Shown: positions 1 through 10,196 of the stretch, piece by piece
Numbering within the stretch: the stretch's first letter is position 1
Layout of the letters: every line of letters starts with the position of its first letter
The notes under the pieces: generated by a model
The model's database searches: none
What the model was told of the DNA's origin: nothing
What the model saw: the letters and a program-made list of their open reading frames with translations, nothing else
Position numbers and translations under genes: made by a program
Assembly: GCF_030272615.1 (NCBI RefSeq)
Contig: NC_081414.1
Coordinates: 53,560,636-53,624,635 of the forward strand
DNA: 64,000 bases
Source: Cryptomeria japonica
Taxonomy: Eukaryota > Streptophyta > Pinopsida > Cupressales > Cupressaceae
Reading direction: 5' to 3'

Positions 1-1106
1 TTGAATTATGTCATCTTGACTTATATTGTGTTCATGGTAATCCATAGATTGTGCCAAGCTAGTGCACTTGAATAATCGTTGCATACGTGGAATAATGGGA
101 ATATAGCGAAGAACCTTGAGAGGAACCCTTTTTGTTATTTGATCTGTTCGATATCTACTGATATGACATTTAGGGCATTTAGTTTGAAATTCATGTTGTT
201 TGTGATATAATATGATCATTGGGACAAGCATCTATTGCTTGATACTCCATTCCAATATCTTTCATAATGGTAGATAATTCTCGGTATGAGCGAGGTAGAA
301 TATTTGATGGTGGTAAGAAAAACTCACCTATCAATCTATAGCAAAAAAAAAAGTTTGAGGTGTTAATATAAAGAATATTAATGGTACATGATTCACCATT
401 TATTAACTGTAATGAAATGTATGACACACCTTAACATACGTGAGATTGTTATGTTGGATAAACCATTCATAACCTTCAAGTTCACCAACAACAATACAAC
501 AGAGAGAAGAGTTGCCTACGAGCCTTCATAAGGGGCCTCAGATGCCTTCTCAAGTAGAGGGACATCATGAACAACATCAAGCTCATATTCATCATCATGA
601 TCAGTTGCGCGAGTACTAAATGAGTCATGGATCAATGTATTTGTACCATCTTCTTCAATTGTGTTTTCTAGCTCATGATCATCATCTTCCATGGGATCAT
701 TATCTTTAGCTTGGATATTCACACCTCCATGTTCGTCCACTTCGAAAACCATATTCTCAGGTTTGTGTTGATCCATACCATGTGCTCCGAGGTGCTCGAC
801 CTATATAAAATTGATATACAAAAATAAATCGTGATCATGATCTCATCATCACGTGATTTATTATGTATATAAATTGTCAAAATGATATAATGAAAAACTT
901 ACCAATGGATGATAATCATGTCCACCTTCAATGTGACCATGCAGCCTACAATGTTTCTTTGTTGTTTTGATTAGAAGTCTTCTAGTCTTTAACCCCTTAC
1001 AAATTTTGCGTGGACAATAACATTTTCCATCACCTTTTCTTTTCAAGTTAGACCACAATATAGCAATTGTCTCCTTATTTTGTTGTTCGTTGATATTGCC
1101 TGACAT
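1..1106 (-). pseudogene. CACTA (En/Spm) TNP2-type transposase, 5' part, decayed, runs off left edge
   Basis: Read on the minus strand, this is the N-terminal part of a TNP2-like CACTA transposase, the enzyme that cuts and pastes En/Spm elements. A start at 1106 opens a transposase-associated type segment (residues such as CPRKICKG and HCRLHGHIEGG). An apparent 102-bp intron with GT at 902 and AG at 801 follows, then an acidic segment (800-516). After an in-frame stop comes a TNP2-like stretch (YEGS, LLLVNLKV, GLSN). Positions 427-191 carry YRELSTIMKDIG and AIDACPND. A one-base frame change then leads to CPKCHISRYR and VLRYIPIIPRMQRLFKC, a typical TNP2 signature (about 205-1). Stops and frame changes make it non-functional. 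The remaining C-terminal two thirds lie outside the window. Family call is from motif memory, not a search. Confidence 0.75.
801..902 (-). other. Putative intron in the TNP2-like transposase
   Basis: On the minus strand the coding sequence reads to CCATTG at 903 and is followed by GTAAGT, a consensus 5' splice site. A pyrimidine/AT-rich stretch ending TATATAG precedes the next in-frame segment (VEHLGAHGM) at 800. Removing 102 bases joins both exons in frame. Retention of good splice signals suggests this copy is a genomic transposon remnant rather than a processed copy. Confidence 0.55.
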
Positions 1107-2595
1107 GGTCTTTCTTCATAGGCAAGAAAATAGAAATTATTGTCTGACATGGTCTTTCCCTCAGGAGCTGGCAGATCCTACTTCCATACTTTAATTCTAT
1201 TTTCTCAAAGGACAATCCTAAAAATCCATGCATTGCAAACAACAACTTTGTTGGTTGTGGTGGCATCACAGAGAGTTTACATCAATAAATGAAGAACATG
1301 CCAATGCTTTTAATGTAGCAGTAGAAGTCTATCTCTTATTCAATATCTCTAGTGAAACCCCCATGATCTTTTGTTGGAGTAGAATTTGTTATATTCTAGA
1401 AAGGGTCTTGTCCTTTGTTGATGGGATATTCATCTACCTCAAGAAATAACTGTTCTTTTCTCCAACAAGAAGTGGAACTAAATGAAGATCTAGCACCATG
1501 AAATTAATCCTCAAAAGGATTACTATAGTTAGTTTTGGTAGATAATGATCTGGGTAAAATACTAATATGGCTTTACAAAACATTATGTACTAGCTTAGCA
1601 TACTCTAACAACTTTGGTGTGACATGCTACATCCAATTAAGTCTCCATCGGTATCTCTATTATGTTTATGGATTGGGATTCAATGTACTCTTTTTATACA
1701 CAGATTTTACTTTCAACTGAGGAGGTTTGTATGTACTTACTTGTCTTTCGATTGTATCCCTATTTCAAGAATTTCTTCTATCAACAAATCATTTGTTGTA
1801 AGTTGTACAAGTGGAAGCTTGAACATGCCTTCCATTCTAGCCTTGTTGATACGTTCAACACCATCTTGTGCAACAAATCTTTAGAACTCCATTTTTCCTA
1901 ATTGAAGAGTGAGTAGTAGGGACAATCTAGGACACTTACAGAGGTTTTGCAAGAGAGATAAATAGACCTAAATATTATGGCTTAATAATGATCAATAGGT
2001 AAACAGATAAGAAACTCTCAATATCAAAATGACTTTTTCAATTGCCTTTACTAGAAATGGATAGATCTGCTAATAATGGCTTTATGACTGTATGTCAACT
2101 TTAGACTCAATCCAAGAAGAGCTATAACTAATATGCGATATCTAGATTTATGATCTCTATAATATAACCATCCCATAATTATGTTTCCACACATCTATAC
2201 CACAACACAAACATCATGCTAGTGTTCAGCCATAGCAATTGATATCCTAATTATAGAATGTGAAATATGCACATAACTATGAATAAAGATTAAGAAAAAC
2301 AAAGAAAGATGCTTATTGCAAACATAAATGACTAATGGACAAAAATTGAATTCATTGTAGATAGTTTTGAATATCAAATTCACTTATTTGTGTGTATTTA
2401 GTAGCTCATGTACTTGTGGCCAACCATTTATCTCTTTCATAAATTAAACACTTATTAATAACATTAAATGGCTGAGTAATTATGTTTTAGTTGAAATTGA
2501 AAATAAAATATATTATTTCACGACAGCTCACACTATTCCCTATCATATTTTAGACTCTCGGTTTTGTTAGTAGTGGTTTGATGTCTTTGGAGCTG
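1107..2595. other. No recognisable gene
   Basis: AT-rich intergenic sequence. The motif TGACATGGTCTTTC occurs twice (near 1103 and 1142), suggesting a small duplication at the edge of the transposase remnant. Short open frames between 1228 and 1901 show no domain I recognise and overlap each other in different frames, so I do not call a gene here. Confidence 0.6.
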
Positions 2596-2599
2596 ATCA

Positions 2600-3344
2600 T
2601 TGCATTTCTTTAGTTACGTTTGCTGGCCTACTCCTAGCCTATGCCAAAATGGGAGCTTTGGAATAGGGTATGGACATCCTTCAAAGAATAAAAGATAGAG
2701 GAATTTTGTCAGATGTAGTTGCAATTGCACAAAATGAATTTGTTGAGAAGGCTTTAGAAACTTTCAAGAAAATGCAATCGACAGGTGTAAAGCCAAATTC
2801 CATGACCATTGCTACTATCTTCCTTGCCTATGCCAAAATGGGAGATTTGGAACAGGGTATGGACATTCATCGAAGCATAAAGGATAGAGAAATTTTGTCA
2901 GATGTTGTAGTTGTAACTGCCTTGTATGCAAAATGTGGAAGCATAAACAAGGCACGTGAACTATTTGATAGAATGCCTAAAAGAAATGTTGTCTCGTGGA
3001 CTACAATGATTGTTGGATATGCACAAAATGGATTTGTCGAAAAGGCTTTAGACACTTTCAAGCAAATGAAATTGGAAGGAATAAAGCCAAATTCCACAAC
3101 CTTTGCCAGCATCCTCCCTGCCTGTGCAAAAATGGGAGCTTTGGAATAGGGTATGGACATCCATCAAAGCATAACAGATAGAGGAATTTTGTTAGGTGCT
3201 ATACTTGCAAATGCCCTGCTTGACATGAATGCAAAATGTGGAAACATGGACAAGGCTTGTGAATTGTTTGATACGATGTCACAAAGAGATGTGATCTCAT
3301 GTGAACATTCAACATGTGCATATATGGGAGGAAGGGATTGCTGA
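2600..3344 (+). pseudogene. Pentatricopeptide repeat (PPR, PLS-type) pseudogene
   Basis: The translation shows tandem PPR units of the PLS class, RNA-binding helical repeats of organelle-targeted proteins. Recognisable blocks include MGDLEQGMDIHRSIKDR, LYAKCGSINKARELFDRM, RNVVSWTTMIVGYAQNGF and GIKPNSTTFASILPACAKM. The frame is open from 2670 to 3149 but is bounded on both sides by TAG at the same repeat position (GALE-stop-GMDI, near 2667 and 3147), where the internal copy near 2860 still has CAG. A continuation to 3342 ends in unrelated residues. The first unit jumps from GILSDVV straight to AQNEFVEKALE, so about one repeat unit has been deleted. There is no start with a transit peptide and no E/DYW tail. 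Likely a decayed gene fragment; conifer PPR families often look like this. Confidence 0.85.
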
Positions 3345-4600
3345 TACAAAATTGAACGCTCACTCCTCAATCACAGTTCTATGGTTTTACGAGATTAAAC
3401 TAGGACAATTAACCACCACACGTATATTTTTTGCAAAATGAAATTAAAAACTAGGGCAATTTGAATCTACCTCTTGCATGGGATTGCCTTCGATGCAGGT
3501 TTTGATGTTCTTGGGGGTTGAAGTCGCCACGGATGCCTATGCGGGATTGAAATTCACAAATGAATTCCCCGCCTCTTTTTTTAATTTTGTAATGGCTGCT
3601 GTTGTCGGAATTATGATGAACTCGAGCACTTTTTTGAAAGAAAGAAAATTCTCATTGCTAATGCCTTCTTCGTCGAAACCAAATGGGTAATTTTCATCAA
3701 AATTACGATGAATGCGGGCATTTAAAAAAAAAAAAATTAAATTTGGCCACAATATACCTTCTCCGTCGGAAACCTCAGTCGAAAATCTAGTCCAAATGTA
3801 TTAGTGAATGGTAAATTTCTAGAAGAAATAGGATGTAATTTAAAGGAAGGATTTTGGCAATGTTTTCCTCCGTACAGATATAAAGTTTTTTGGGATTTGG
3901 TTATTTCAACCTAAACCTAAGGTGAAAGGGTGGAAATCAAGCTTCTACACCGGATTTAATTAATTTTATATGATTTTATTTCAATCTGCACAAGTTTTGT
4001 AATTGGAAAAATGTGATGGATTATTGTAAAACCCATATTTTAAAATTATATATATGTTTTGTTTTTTGATCTATAAGTTGCAGCTGAGATGCTCTTTGTA
4101 TTAATAGATGGTAAACTTTACAATTTGGGTTATCTCCAGTAGGTTAGAGGAATTCAATTAATGGAGATGAACCAAAAGGGCTTCTAAAATGAACAGATAA
4201 GACAAACAGTTCACTATGGTTAGAAAAAATATAATGTGTAGAGATATCTAAGTAAAAACTAACAAACATACAGTAAAAGGTAGATGATCAGGTTTTCATC
4301 AGAGAAGGCTACTCCTTCACCACCAGATGCATAAAGTGTGTTGAATGTGAAACCCAATAGTCACCTTGCTTCCATCCAATAACCTTTGGCTCTTCACATT
4401 TGAGATAATGTTGTTATAATTGTTTATAAAGAGCAAGGTAGGGATGTATGTAATTATCTGAAAATAGTAAATAAGAGATATTACTATTCTTGAAAGTGGA
4501 TGTAGCCTATATGGTGAACTACTATTAATCTTGTGTTTCATCTCTTGATCTTGTTTATTGTTTTTTATTGTGTTTTGAATTCTTTTACCTTCTCTTGATT
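3345..4600. other. No recognisable gene
   Basis: AT-rich sequence with short unrelated open frames on both strands (for example around 3478-3752 and 4317-4541). None has a motif I recognise. The right-hand end may be LTR-derived because it runs into a primer-binding-site-like sequence at 4611. Confidence 0.55.
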
Positions 4601-4623
4601 AATTAACAATTGGTATCAAAGCT
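4601..4623 (+). other. Possible LTR end and primer-binding site of an old retrotransposon
   Basis: The sequence TTAACA ends at 4608 and is followed two bases later by TGGTATCAAAGC. This is the layout seen at all other LTR/PBS junctions of this window (..AACA-AT-TGGTATCAGAGC), which pair with the 3' end of initiator methionine tRNA. I cannot find the start of a matching LTR nor a partner LTR, and the following 800 bases have no recognisable gag. I treat it as the scar of a very old or truncated element. Confidence 0.45.
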
Positions 4624-5480
4624 TGGTTAGAGTCAAGAAGAAGTTATTGAGAAGAGATGAAGATGAGTGGGTGCTGGATCCCAGAGCTGGGTGCTTCTAT
4701 GTAGTAAAGAGACATGTTGAAGTGTGAGTTGATCGTCGTACTTTAGATTCGCTTTTGTGTGAAATTTTGGCTTCTTAGAAGAGGCTTTTGGGTCATTTAG
4801 ATGATGTTTCTGATTCAATTATTGATGAATTCCTTAGTATGTTGGAATTTGATAGTGACGTGGACCAGATGACAAAAATGAAATGTGTAGTGGCTGCCAA
4901 GGTTGAAGGAGATGGAAACTTGCCAATATGTTTTTTGGAAAATGATAGGAAAGAGATCTGGTGATCCACCTTTGTGCATTGTGTATATTGTGGGATGAAG
5001 AAAGTGAAAATACTAGTGTTCTATGGGACTAGTTGAGAGGTGACAAGGAAGCTTCATCATTGTATAAAATGCAAACAAGGATGTGACAGATGGTTGGAAA
5101 AATGAGGAGGATTCGATTGAAGAAGAGGATGCTATGTTTGTTTCTTTCTCCACTCTTGATGTAGCTTGGCATGTATAAATGGTTTGAGCAACCATGAACT
5201 TGTGACATCAAGAGTGATGTAGGTGTAGTAGCTGTAGTAGGTGAAGAGAGAGAAATTAGCATTGAGGGAAAAAGGAGATTTAAAGCCATAGGAAGAATCC
5301 TAGAGTGCTTGTGGATGGGTAGGTGAAGAGTTGCAAGGAGTGGGAGGCTTGTGATGTGAGCCTCTATAATGGCAGCTTGGATTTTGTGGCCCTTCACAAT
5401 AAGGGCATAAATTTTTTTAATAGAGATCATGAGGATTTAGACCTATAAGATAGGAAAAGCAACAAGTATTATACTATCTA
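4624..5480. other. Degenerate sequence, possibly internal part of an old retroelement
   Basis: Only short open frames interrupted by many stops are present. The position directly after a PBS-like site suggests leader/gag of a decayed element, but no CCHC knuckle or other domain can be seen. A minus-strand open frame at 5029-5430 is rich in simple residues and has no recognisable domain. Confidence 0.3.
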
Positions 5481-5490
5481 TCAAGAACAT

Positions 5491-5679
5491 GTGATTAGGA
5501 TTGATGAAAGTAATCTATTTTGTGAGGGTACACTAGACCCCAAGTTAGTAAATGATAAAATAGTGATGTGTGACAATGGAACCAATTTGTGGGTTGAGAA
5601 AGGCTATGTGGAGAAATTTGTAGGAGGCATGGGTGATGTAGAGAGGTTGCTCACTCCTTCAAGGTTTTCTTATTCTTGA
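5491..5679 (+). pseudogene. Subtilisin-like protease (subtilase) PA-domain remnant
   Basis: The short frame encodes residues such as EGTLDPKLVNDKIVMCDNGT and WVEKGYVEKFVGG. This pattern (G-LDP-LV--KIV-CD-G-N--VEKG) is the protease-associated (PA) insert that lies between the catalytic His and Ser blocks of plant subtilases, secreted serine proteases of the SBT family. Only about 50 residues are present. No catalytic Asp, His or Ser segment is visible upstream or downstream, and homology fades by about 5640 before a stop at 5677-5679. It is a gene fragment, perhaps captured or left after transposon activity. The assignment rests on motif recognition alone. Confidence 0.6.
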
Positions 5680-6293
5680 TGTTTCCATAGGCTGTCTCAT
5701 GAACCTTCCAATGGTTCCCACTAACCCAACCTTCCAAAGGTTATAGGGCTCACCTTTACTAACCTTCCCAAGGTCCTATGACTAAGGTAATCACCTCTAG
5801 ACTTGTGAGTGTTTGACACTCCTCAATTGAGACTCTCCAAACCAACACCTTCTCGCACCTTTCCCCATGAGCCAACCCCCCCTCTACCTTAGGATCTTCA
5901 AACTCTCATTCCCAACTCACCTAGGGTTGATTTTATTTTTATTTTAAACCCTATCCCTTCAACTAGGTCTATGGAGATTACCGGTTTCAAGCTTAAGGAC
6001 CAATTTGATCTTTTAGGCTTACTAGGAGACCTAGTCCAATTAGCCCTACCGGTGAGGTATTTTGCACTTATCTACCAAAAGTCCTACACACCAGTACAAA
6101 ATATTTATCTTTTCGAATACCCTTTTGGAAACTTTATACAATATCTCATAATTGGTTGTGGGTTTGGTCTCTAACCCACCTAACCCTTTTTAGGCTTACT
6201 TTCCACCTTTTAAGCCTACAAACTAGGGTTTTTCTCAAATATCCTCTCCAGTCCGAATGACAAAGAAATCTAATGATTGTCTCAGGTCTATAT
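5680..6293. other. No recognisable gene
   Basis: Pyrimidine-rich sequence with short local repeats (CCTTCCAA, AACCTTCC) and no coding potential I can support. It forms the left flank of the large Copia element B. Confidence 0.6.
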
Positions 6294-6487
6294 TGTTGGT
6301 ATTTTGGATGTGTTGCACTGGTTTTTTCATTGATGTCAACACTTGTCAACACTTATCAACACTTGGAGATTATTGGTTATGTACATCGACATGTTCAGTG
6401 ACTTATGCATAGTCACCGGTATCTGGTTCACCGACATGTTATATTGTTCACCAGCACTAAGACTAACTTGAAGATTACTTGGTTATG
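6294..6487 (+). repeat. Element B 5' LTR, segment 1
   Basis: Matches the beginning of the 3' LTR at 25258-25450 (TGTTGGTATTTTGGATGTGT, then repeated CAACACTT(A/G)TCAACACTT motifs, CACCGGTATCTGGTTCACC). It ends at GGTTATG, where transposon J is inserted; the uninterrupted 3' LTR continues GGTTATGTTGAAAAC, giving the empty site. Confidence 0.85.
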
Positions 6488-6488
6488 G

Positions 6489-6514
6489 GGGTGGGTGCAA
6501 GAAGTTGGGTCCCA
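6489..6514 (+). repeat. Transposon J left terminal inverted repeat
   Basis: Pairs with 8475-8500 in inverted orientation; 25 of 26 positions match by eye. One extra G at 6488 lies between this repeat and the ATG duplication. Confidence 0.8.
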
Positions 6515-7559
6515 ATTCCACGGAAGTCTAGGAGCAAAACATTTTGCCAATAGAAACGAGTGCCCGTTTTTAAAGAAATGAGCACCTGTTTAGCTTCGGA
6601 GCCCTGACCCATAAAAATAAAATGAGTGCAGGTTTTGAAAAATGGATGCCCATTTAGGATCGGACTGCTGTAGAGAAACGGGTGCACGATTTTTAGAAAT
6701 GGGCACATGTTTCTAAAAATGGGCACCGTTTCTTACATCCATACTGAACAAATATTCATACATATAAAATAAAGCATATAGAAAAACACTCATAATCAAT
6801 CAAGACATGTACAATGAAATAAAATCAAGATCTCATATATATCATCATAAATATCTCTCAGTACAAATAAGTCTTAGGGCAAAAATGATATCAACTATCA
6901 TCTACAATTTCTCATCAGAGTAAGAATCGTATGGGCTATAAAAAAATCGAGCATATAACAAAATCTAAGAGCTATAAAAAAAATCTAGCTCTCTGCCTCT
7001 CCCTCATCGCTAGGTGCTGGAGGAGGTGGAGCCTACTAACTAGCATCCTTCCTAGGTGCCCGAGCTCCCTCAAATTGCACCATCTACTGAGAATATGAGA
7101 TAGGTTGCTGCACTACAGGAACTGCTACACTATAAGCTACAACATAATAAGTCGCCCGACTCATCTAGTGCAAAACCACCCACTGAAGAGCATCTCGCTC
7201 TACCTTGACCTCAGCCAATTGTTGATCTCTCTTTGCCCTCATCTCAGTGAGATGATGATCTTACTCAGATCTGACCTCCATCAACTATGGGTCCTGCTTT
7301 GCAAGCTGTGTATGAGCCACTGTCAACTGTGATTGCAAACCTGCTATTCTCGATCTCATAGACCTTGTTGCATCAGCTGCCTGCTGCTCCCTCATAGGAT
7401 CTCCACCTCCATCTTCACCTCCACCTCCATCTCCCCCTCCACCCTGCTCATCCCTTCACTATCGCACCTATCTAGGAGCTACTCGCTCCTCCTCTCCTCC
7501 ACCCTGCATTGTCCTAGCACCACTAGTCCCAACACCAATAGCTCCAAGGGATACACCCT

Positions 7560-8040
7560 CCCCTCTCTATTGTTGTATCCCCCCAGCTGGTACCATGCTA
7601 CTGCTAGCACCAAGATCACCACCTGCCCACCTAGGACCTACTGCTCTCTGACCCTATCCCTATACCTATGCTTGTGTAGCATCCTCATCCTTAGCCTCCT
7701 CTATGAGAGGCGCATGCTCAGCTGGATCCGTAAATCTAGGAAAATGATGACTTTGAAACCAATCCCTATATTGGGGAAATACCCCCACATCTGCAATATC
7801 CTCCAAATAGTCCCATCAAAGTCGTTGCAATCCAGTAAGTGCCTGCATGTTCAATGGGTATGACAACCTAGGAGCCCATCCTTGTCTCTCCTCCCCATAA
7901 TAGGCATAGGTTGTGAACTCTTATGAAATCCCCTGAGGTCTACCATACTGCCTCATAACCTGAGATACAACAAATCACTCAATAACGGTCACAGATTTGC
8001 CAATAAGAGGATGGGTCATGAATATATCTCTTCGTTGGGC
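7560..8040 (-). pseudogene. Decayed ORF inside transposon J, possibly plant-mobile-domain-like
   Basis: On the minus strand, reading from about 8040, one frame stays open except for single stops and encodes MTHPLIGKSVTVI, VVSQVMRQYGRPQGI, EFTTYAYYGEERQGWAPRL, LEDIADVGVFPQYRDWF and FTDPAEHAPLIEEAKDEDATQ. The stops are TGA, TAA and TAG at sites where CGA or CAA codons would decay by C-to-T change. The VMRQYGRPQGI block followed by tryptophan-rich helices reminds me of the plant mobile domain (PMD/MAIN family) found in host genes and transposons. Further along, the sequence becomes Gly/Asp rich (DGGGG repeats near 7400-7450). The family call is tentative, and no catalytic motif is seen. Confidence 0.35.
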
Positions 8041-8474
8041 ATCAAATTATGGTGGTCATACACCAAATGTTTTGAAAATGTACTTTATAGTCAATTAAAA
8101 ATTAATTAAAAAAATATATTCAATAAAAAAATAAGAAAAAATATTCTCATCAATATTTGGTGTATTAGGTATCTTTTCCCAGAAGGATTTGCAAACATTA
8201 TTTTATTTATGTCAAAATATGGTGGTCGTACACATAAGTGGTATGGTCCTGAAATAGGCATTTTGAAAAAGTGGTTTTTAAATATGCCTAATATAAAAAA
8301 ATTTCTACCATGTGGATATTGAAATAAATTACATATTTGAAAATTAGACTCCGAGCACTACATTTTCTATTACTAATTTTTTTTCAGATTCAAACTCTAA
8401 GTACCTCAAATTTTGACATCAATCGACAAAAAAATTGAAAAATAGGGAAAACACTTCCACTTTTTTCCCAAAAG

Positions 8475-8500
8475 TGGGACTCAACTTCTTGCACCCACCC
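8475..8500 (-). repeat. Transposon J right terminal inverted repeat
   Basis: Inverted copy of the left terminus, ending TTGCACCCACCC and followed directly by the ATG target duplication. Confidence 0.8.
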
Positions 8501-8503
8501 ATG

Positions 8504-9085
8504 TCGAAGACATTGTTTGGACACTTTGTTTTGGTGATTTTGTCATTGATCTAATCAGGTTTGCATATTTGCTGTTACCGGCAAATAGGTCTAGGTTATG
8601 CATCAGCAAGTGTTATCCACTCCAGATCAACATGACATGTTATGGAGATGATTTGTTATTATTGCAAATGCATTGAGCCGAAATGATGCATCGCATATTG
8701 ATTAATTTGTAAATTATTTTATTGTAATATTTTTAGTGAGCTGACCTACACATTTGGTCTTAGGTTTTGGTATATATATCAGATCTCATTTGTGACATTG
8801 AGAGACATGGATATAGGAAAGTAATAAGTGGTAGAGCATAAGGTATATGTGAATATAAGAAGAGCTATACACATAGACATCATTCAAGATTCAAGGACGT
8901 TTTGAAGTAGGCAAATCAGGGCTTAACTGGTACTGAATCTAGCGTATGAAGATGCTATTTTGAGCAGTACATTATCATTGGATTTAACCATCCAATTGTA
9001 GTCAGTGTGACTCCCATTTTGTGATTGAGCAGTGAACTCTAGGTAGTTGGCCTTTCTGCATGTGCAGACTCCATATTGTACACAC
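8504..9085 (+). repeat. Element B 5' LTR, segment 2
   Basis: Continues the LTR after transposon J (GACATTGTTTGGAC, then the GATTT.TTATTATTG and GCATTGAGCC block). It runs to CATATTGTACACAC, where element A is inserted. It includes a TATATATCAG motif near 8771 that could be promoter-like. Confidence 0.8.
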
Positions 9086-10139
9086 TGTTGGTATTTTGGA
9101 TATGTTGATATGGTTTTGTCATTGATGTCAACACTTGTCAACACTTATCAGCACTTGGAGATCTTTGGTTATGTTCATCGGCAAGTCAGTGACTTGTGCA
9201 CATTCATCGGTATTTGGTTCACCGGCAGGTTATATTGTTCACCGACACTTGGAATGACTTGAAGACTACCTGGTTATGTCAAAGAAATTATTTGATCACT
9301 TGGTTTTGGTGATTTGGTTATTGATCTATTCGGGTTTGCATATTTGTTGTTATCAGCAAATAGGTCTAGGTTATGCACCGATAAGCATATCTATTCCTGA
9401 TCAGCATGACACGTTATGGAGATGATTTATTATTATTGTAAATGCATTGAGCCAACATGATGCATTGCATATTTATTTATTTGTAATTGATTTTATTGTA
9501 ATATCCTTAGTGAGCTGACCTACTCAATTGGTCTTAGGTTATGGTATAAATGTAAGATCTCATTTGTGAGATTGATATGCGATTGCAAAAAGGCTAGTAA
9601 TAAGGTATATGCAAAAATAAGCAGAGCTATACACACAGATATCATTTGAAGATTGAAGGAAGGTTTTTGAGAAGATAATCAAAACTTAACCGATACTGAA
9701 TCCAGCACATGAAGATGCTATTTTGAGCAGTACATTATCATTGGATTTAACCATCCAATTGTAGTCAGTGTGACTCCCATTTTGTGATTGAGCAGTGAGC
9801 TCTAGGCATCTGGCCTTTCTCCATGTGTAGACTCCATATTGTACACAGATACTATCTACAGTAGTATCATCTGATTGTGGGTAAGGCTTCCCATCGTGGT
9901 TTTTCCCCTTATAGGGTTTCCATGTACAAATATTTGTGTTATGTGTTGTGGATGTTATTGTCTTTCTGTTTCATGCATTAATCTTTATCGGTACAACAAT
10001 TAACTGATAAAATTATCTACCGACATAAAGTTTGGTTTATCGACATTAAGCATTAAGTTTTAGTTAAGTTAATTTTAGTTTGAATTTATTGGACAACTGA
10101 TTCACGCGCCCCCCTCTTAGTTGTCTTCAGGACCTAACA
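9086..10139 (+). repeat. Element A 5' LTR
   Basis: TG...CA-bounded LTR of 1054 bases. It contains GGTATAAATG near 9544-9552, a plausible TATA box, and a C-run (CGCGCCCCCCTCTTAG) 20 bases before its end, a layout shared by the other Copia LTRs here. It is followed by the PBS. Confidence 0.9.
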
Positions 10140-10141
10140 AT

Positions 10142-10154
10142 TGGTATCAGAGCC
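10142..10154 (+). other. Element A primer-binding site
   Basis: TGGTATCAGAGCC lies two bases after the LTR end and is complementary to the 3' end of initiator methionine tRNA, the usual minus-strand primer of plant Copia elements. Confidence 0.85.
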
Positions 10155-10196
10155 TAGTCCTCTTTTTAAAGAAGTTTAACAACTTGAGGAGATCCA

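Larger units (their letters stand above)
6488..8500. mobile_element. TIR DNA transposon J (about 2.0 kb, 3-bp target duplication)
   Basis: The insertion has terminal inverted repeats. The left end, from 6489, reads GGGTGGGTGCAAGAAGTT and the reverse complement of the right end reads the same; over 26 positions I count one mismatch. Comparison with the uninterrupted LTR of element B gives a 3-bp duplication, ATG (6485-6487 and 8501-8503). A 3-bp duplication fits the CACTA or PIF/Harbinger superfamilies, but the termini are not CACTA and ATG is not the usual PIF TWA target, so I leave the superfamily open. Inside, a decayed minus-strand reading frame is visible, but no DDE transposase is recognised. 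Confidence 0.75.

Noticed and set aside
3478-3752. Overlapping 70-residue frames on both strands
   Set aside because: No family similarity; probably chance frames.
5029-5430. 133-residue minus-strand open frame
   Set aside because: No recognised domain and residue composition of random AT-rich sequence.
7333-7863. 176-residue plus-strand Ser/Leu/Pro-rich open frame
   Set aside because: It is the antisense of the Gly/Asp-rich decayed frame inside transposon J; low complexity and no domain.
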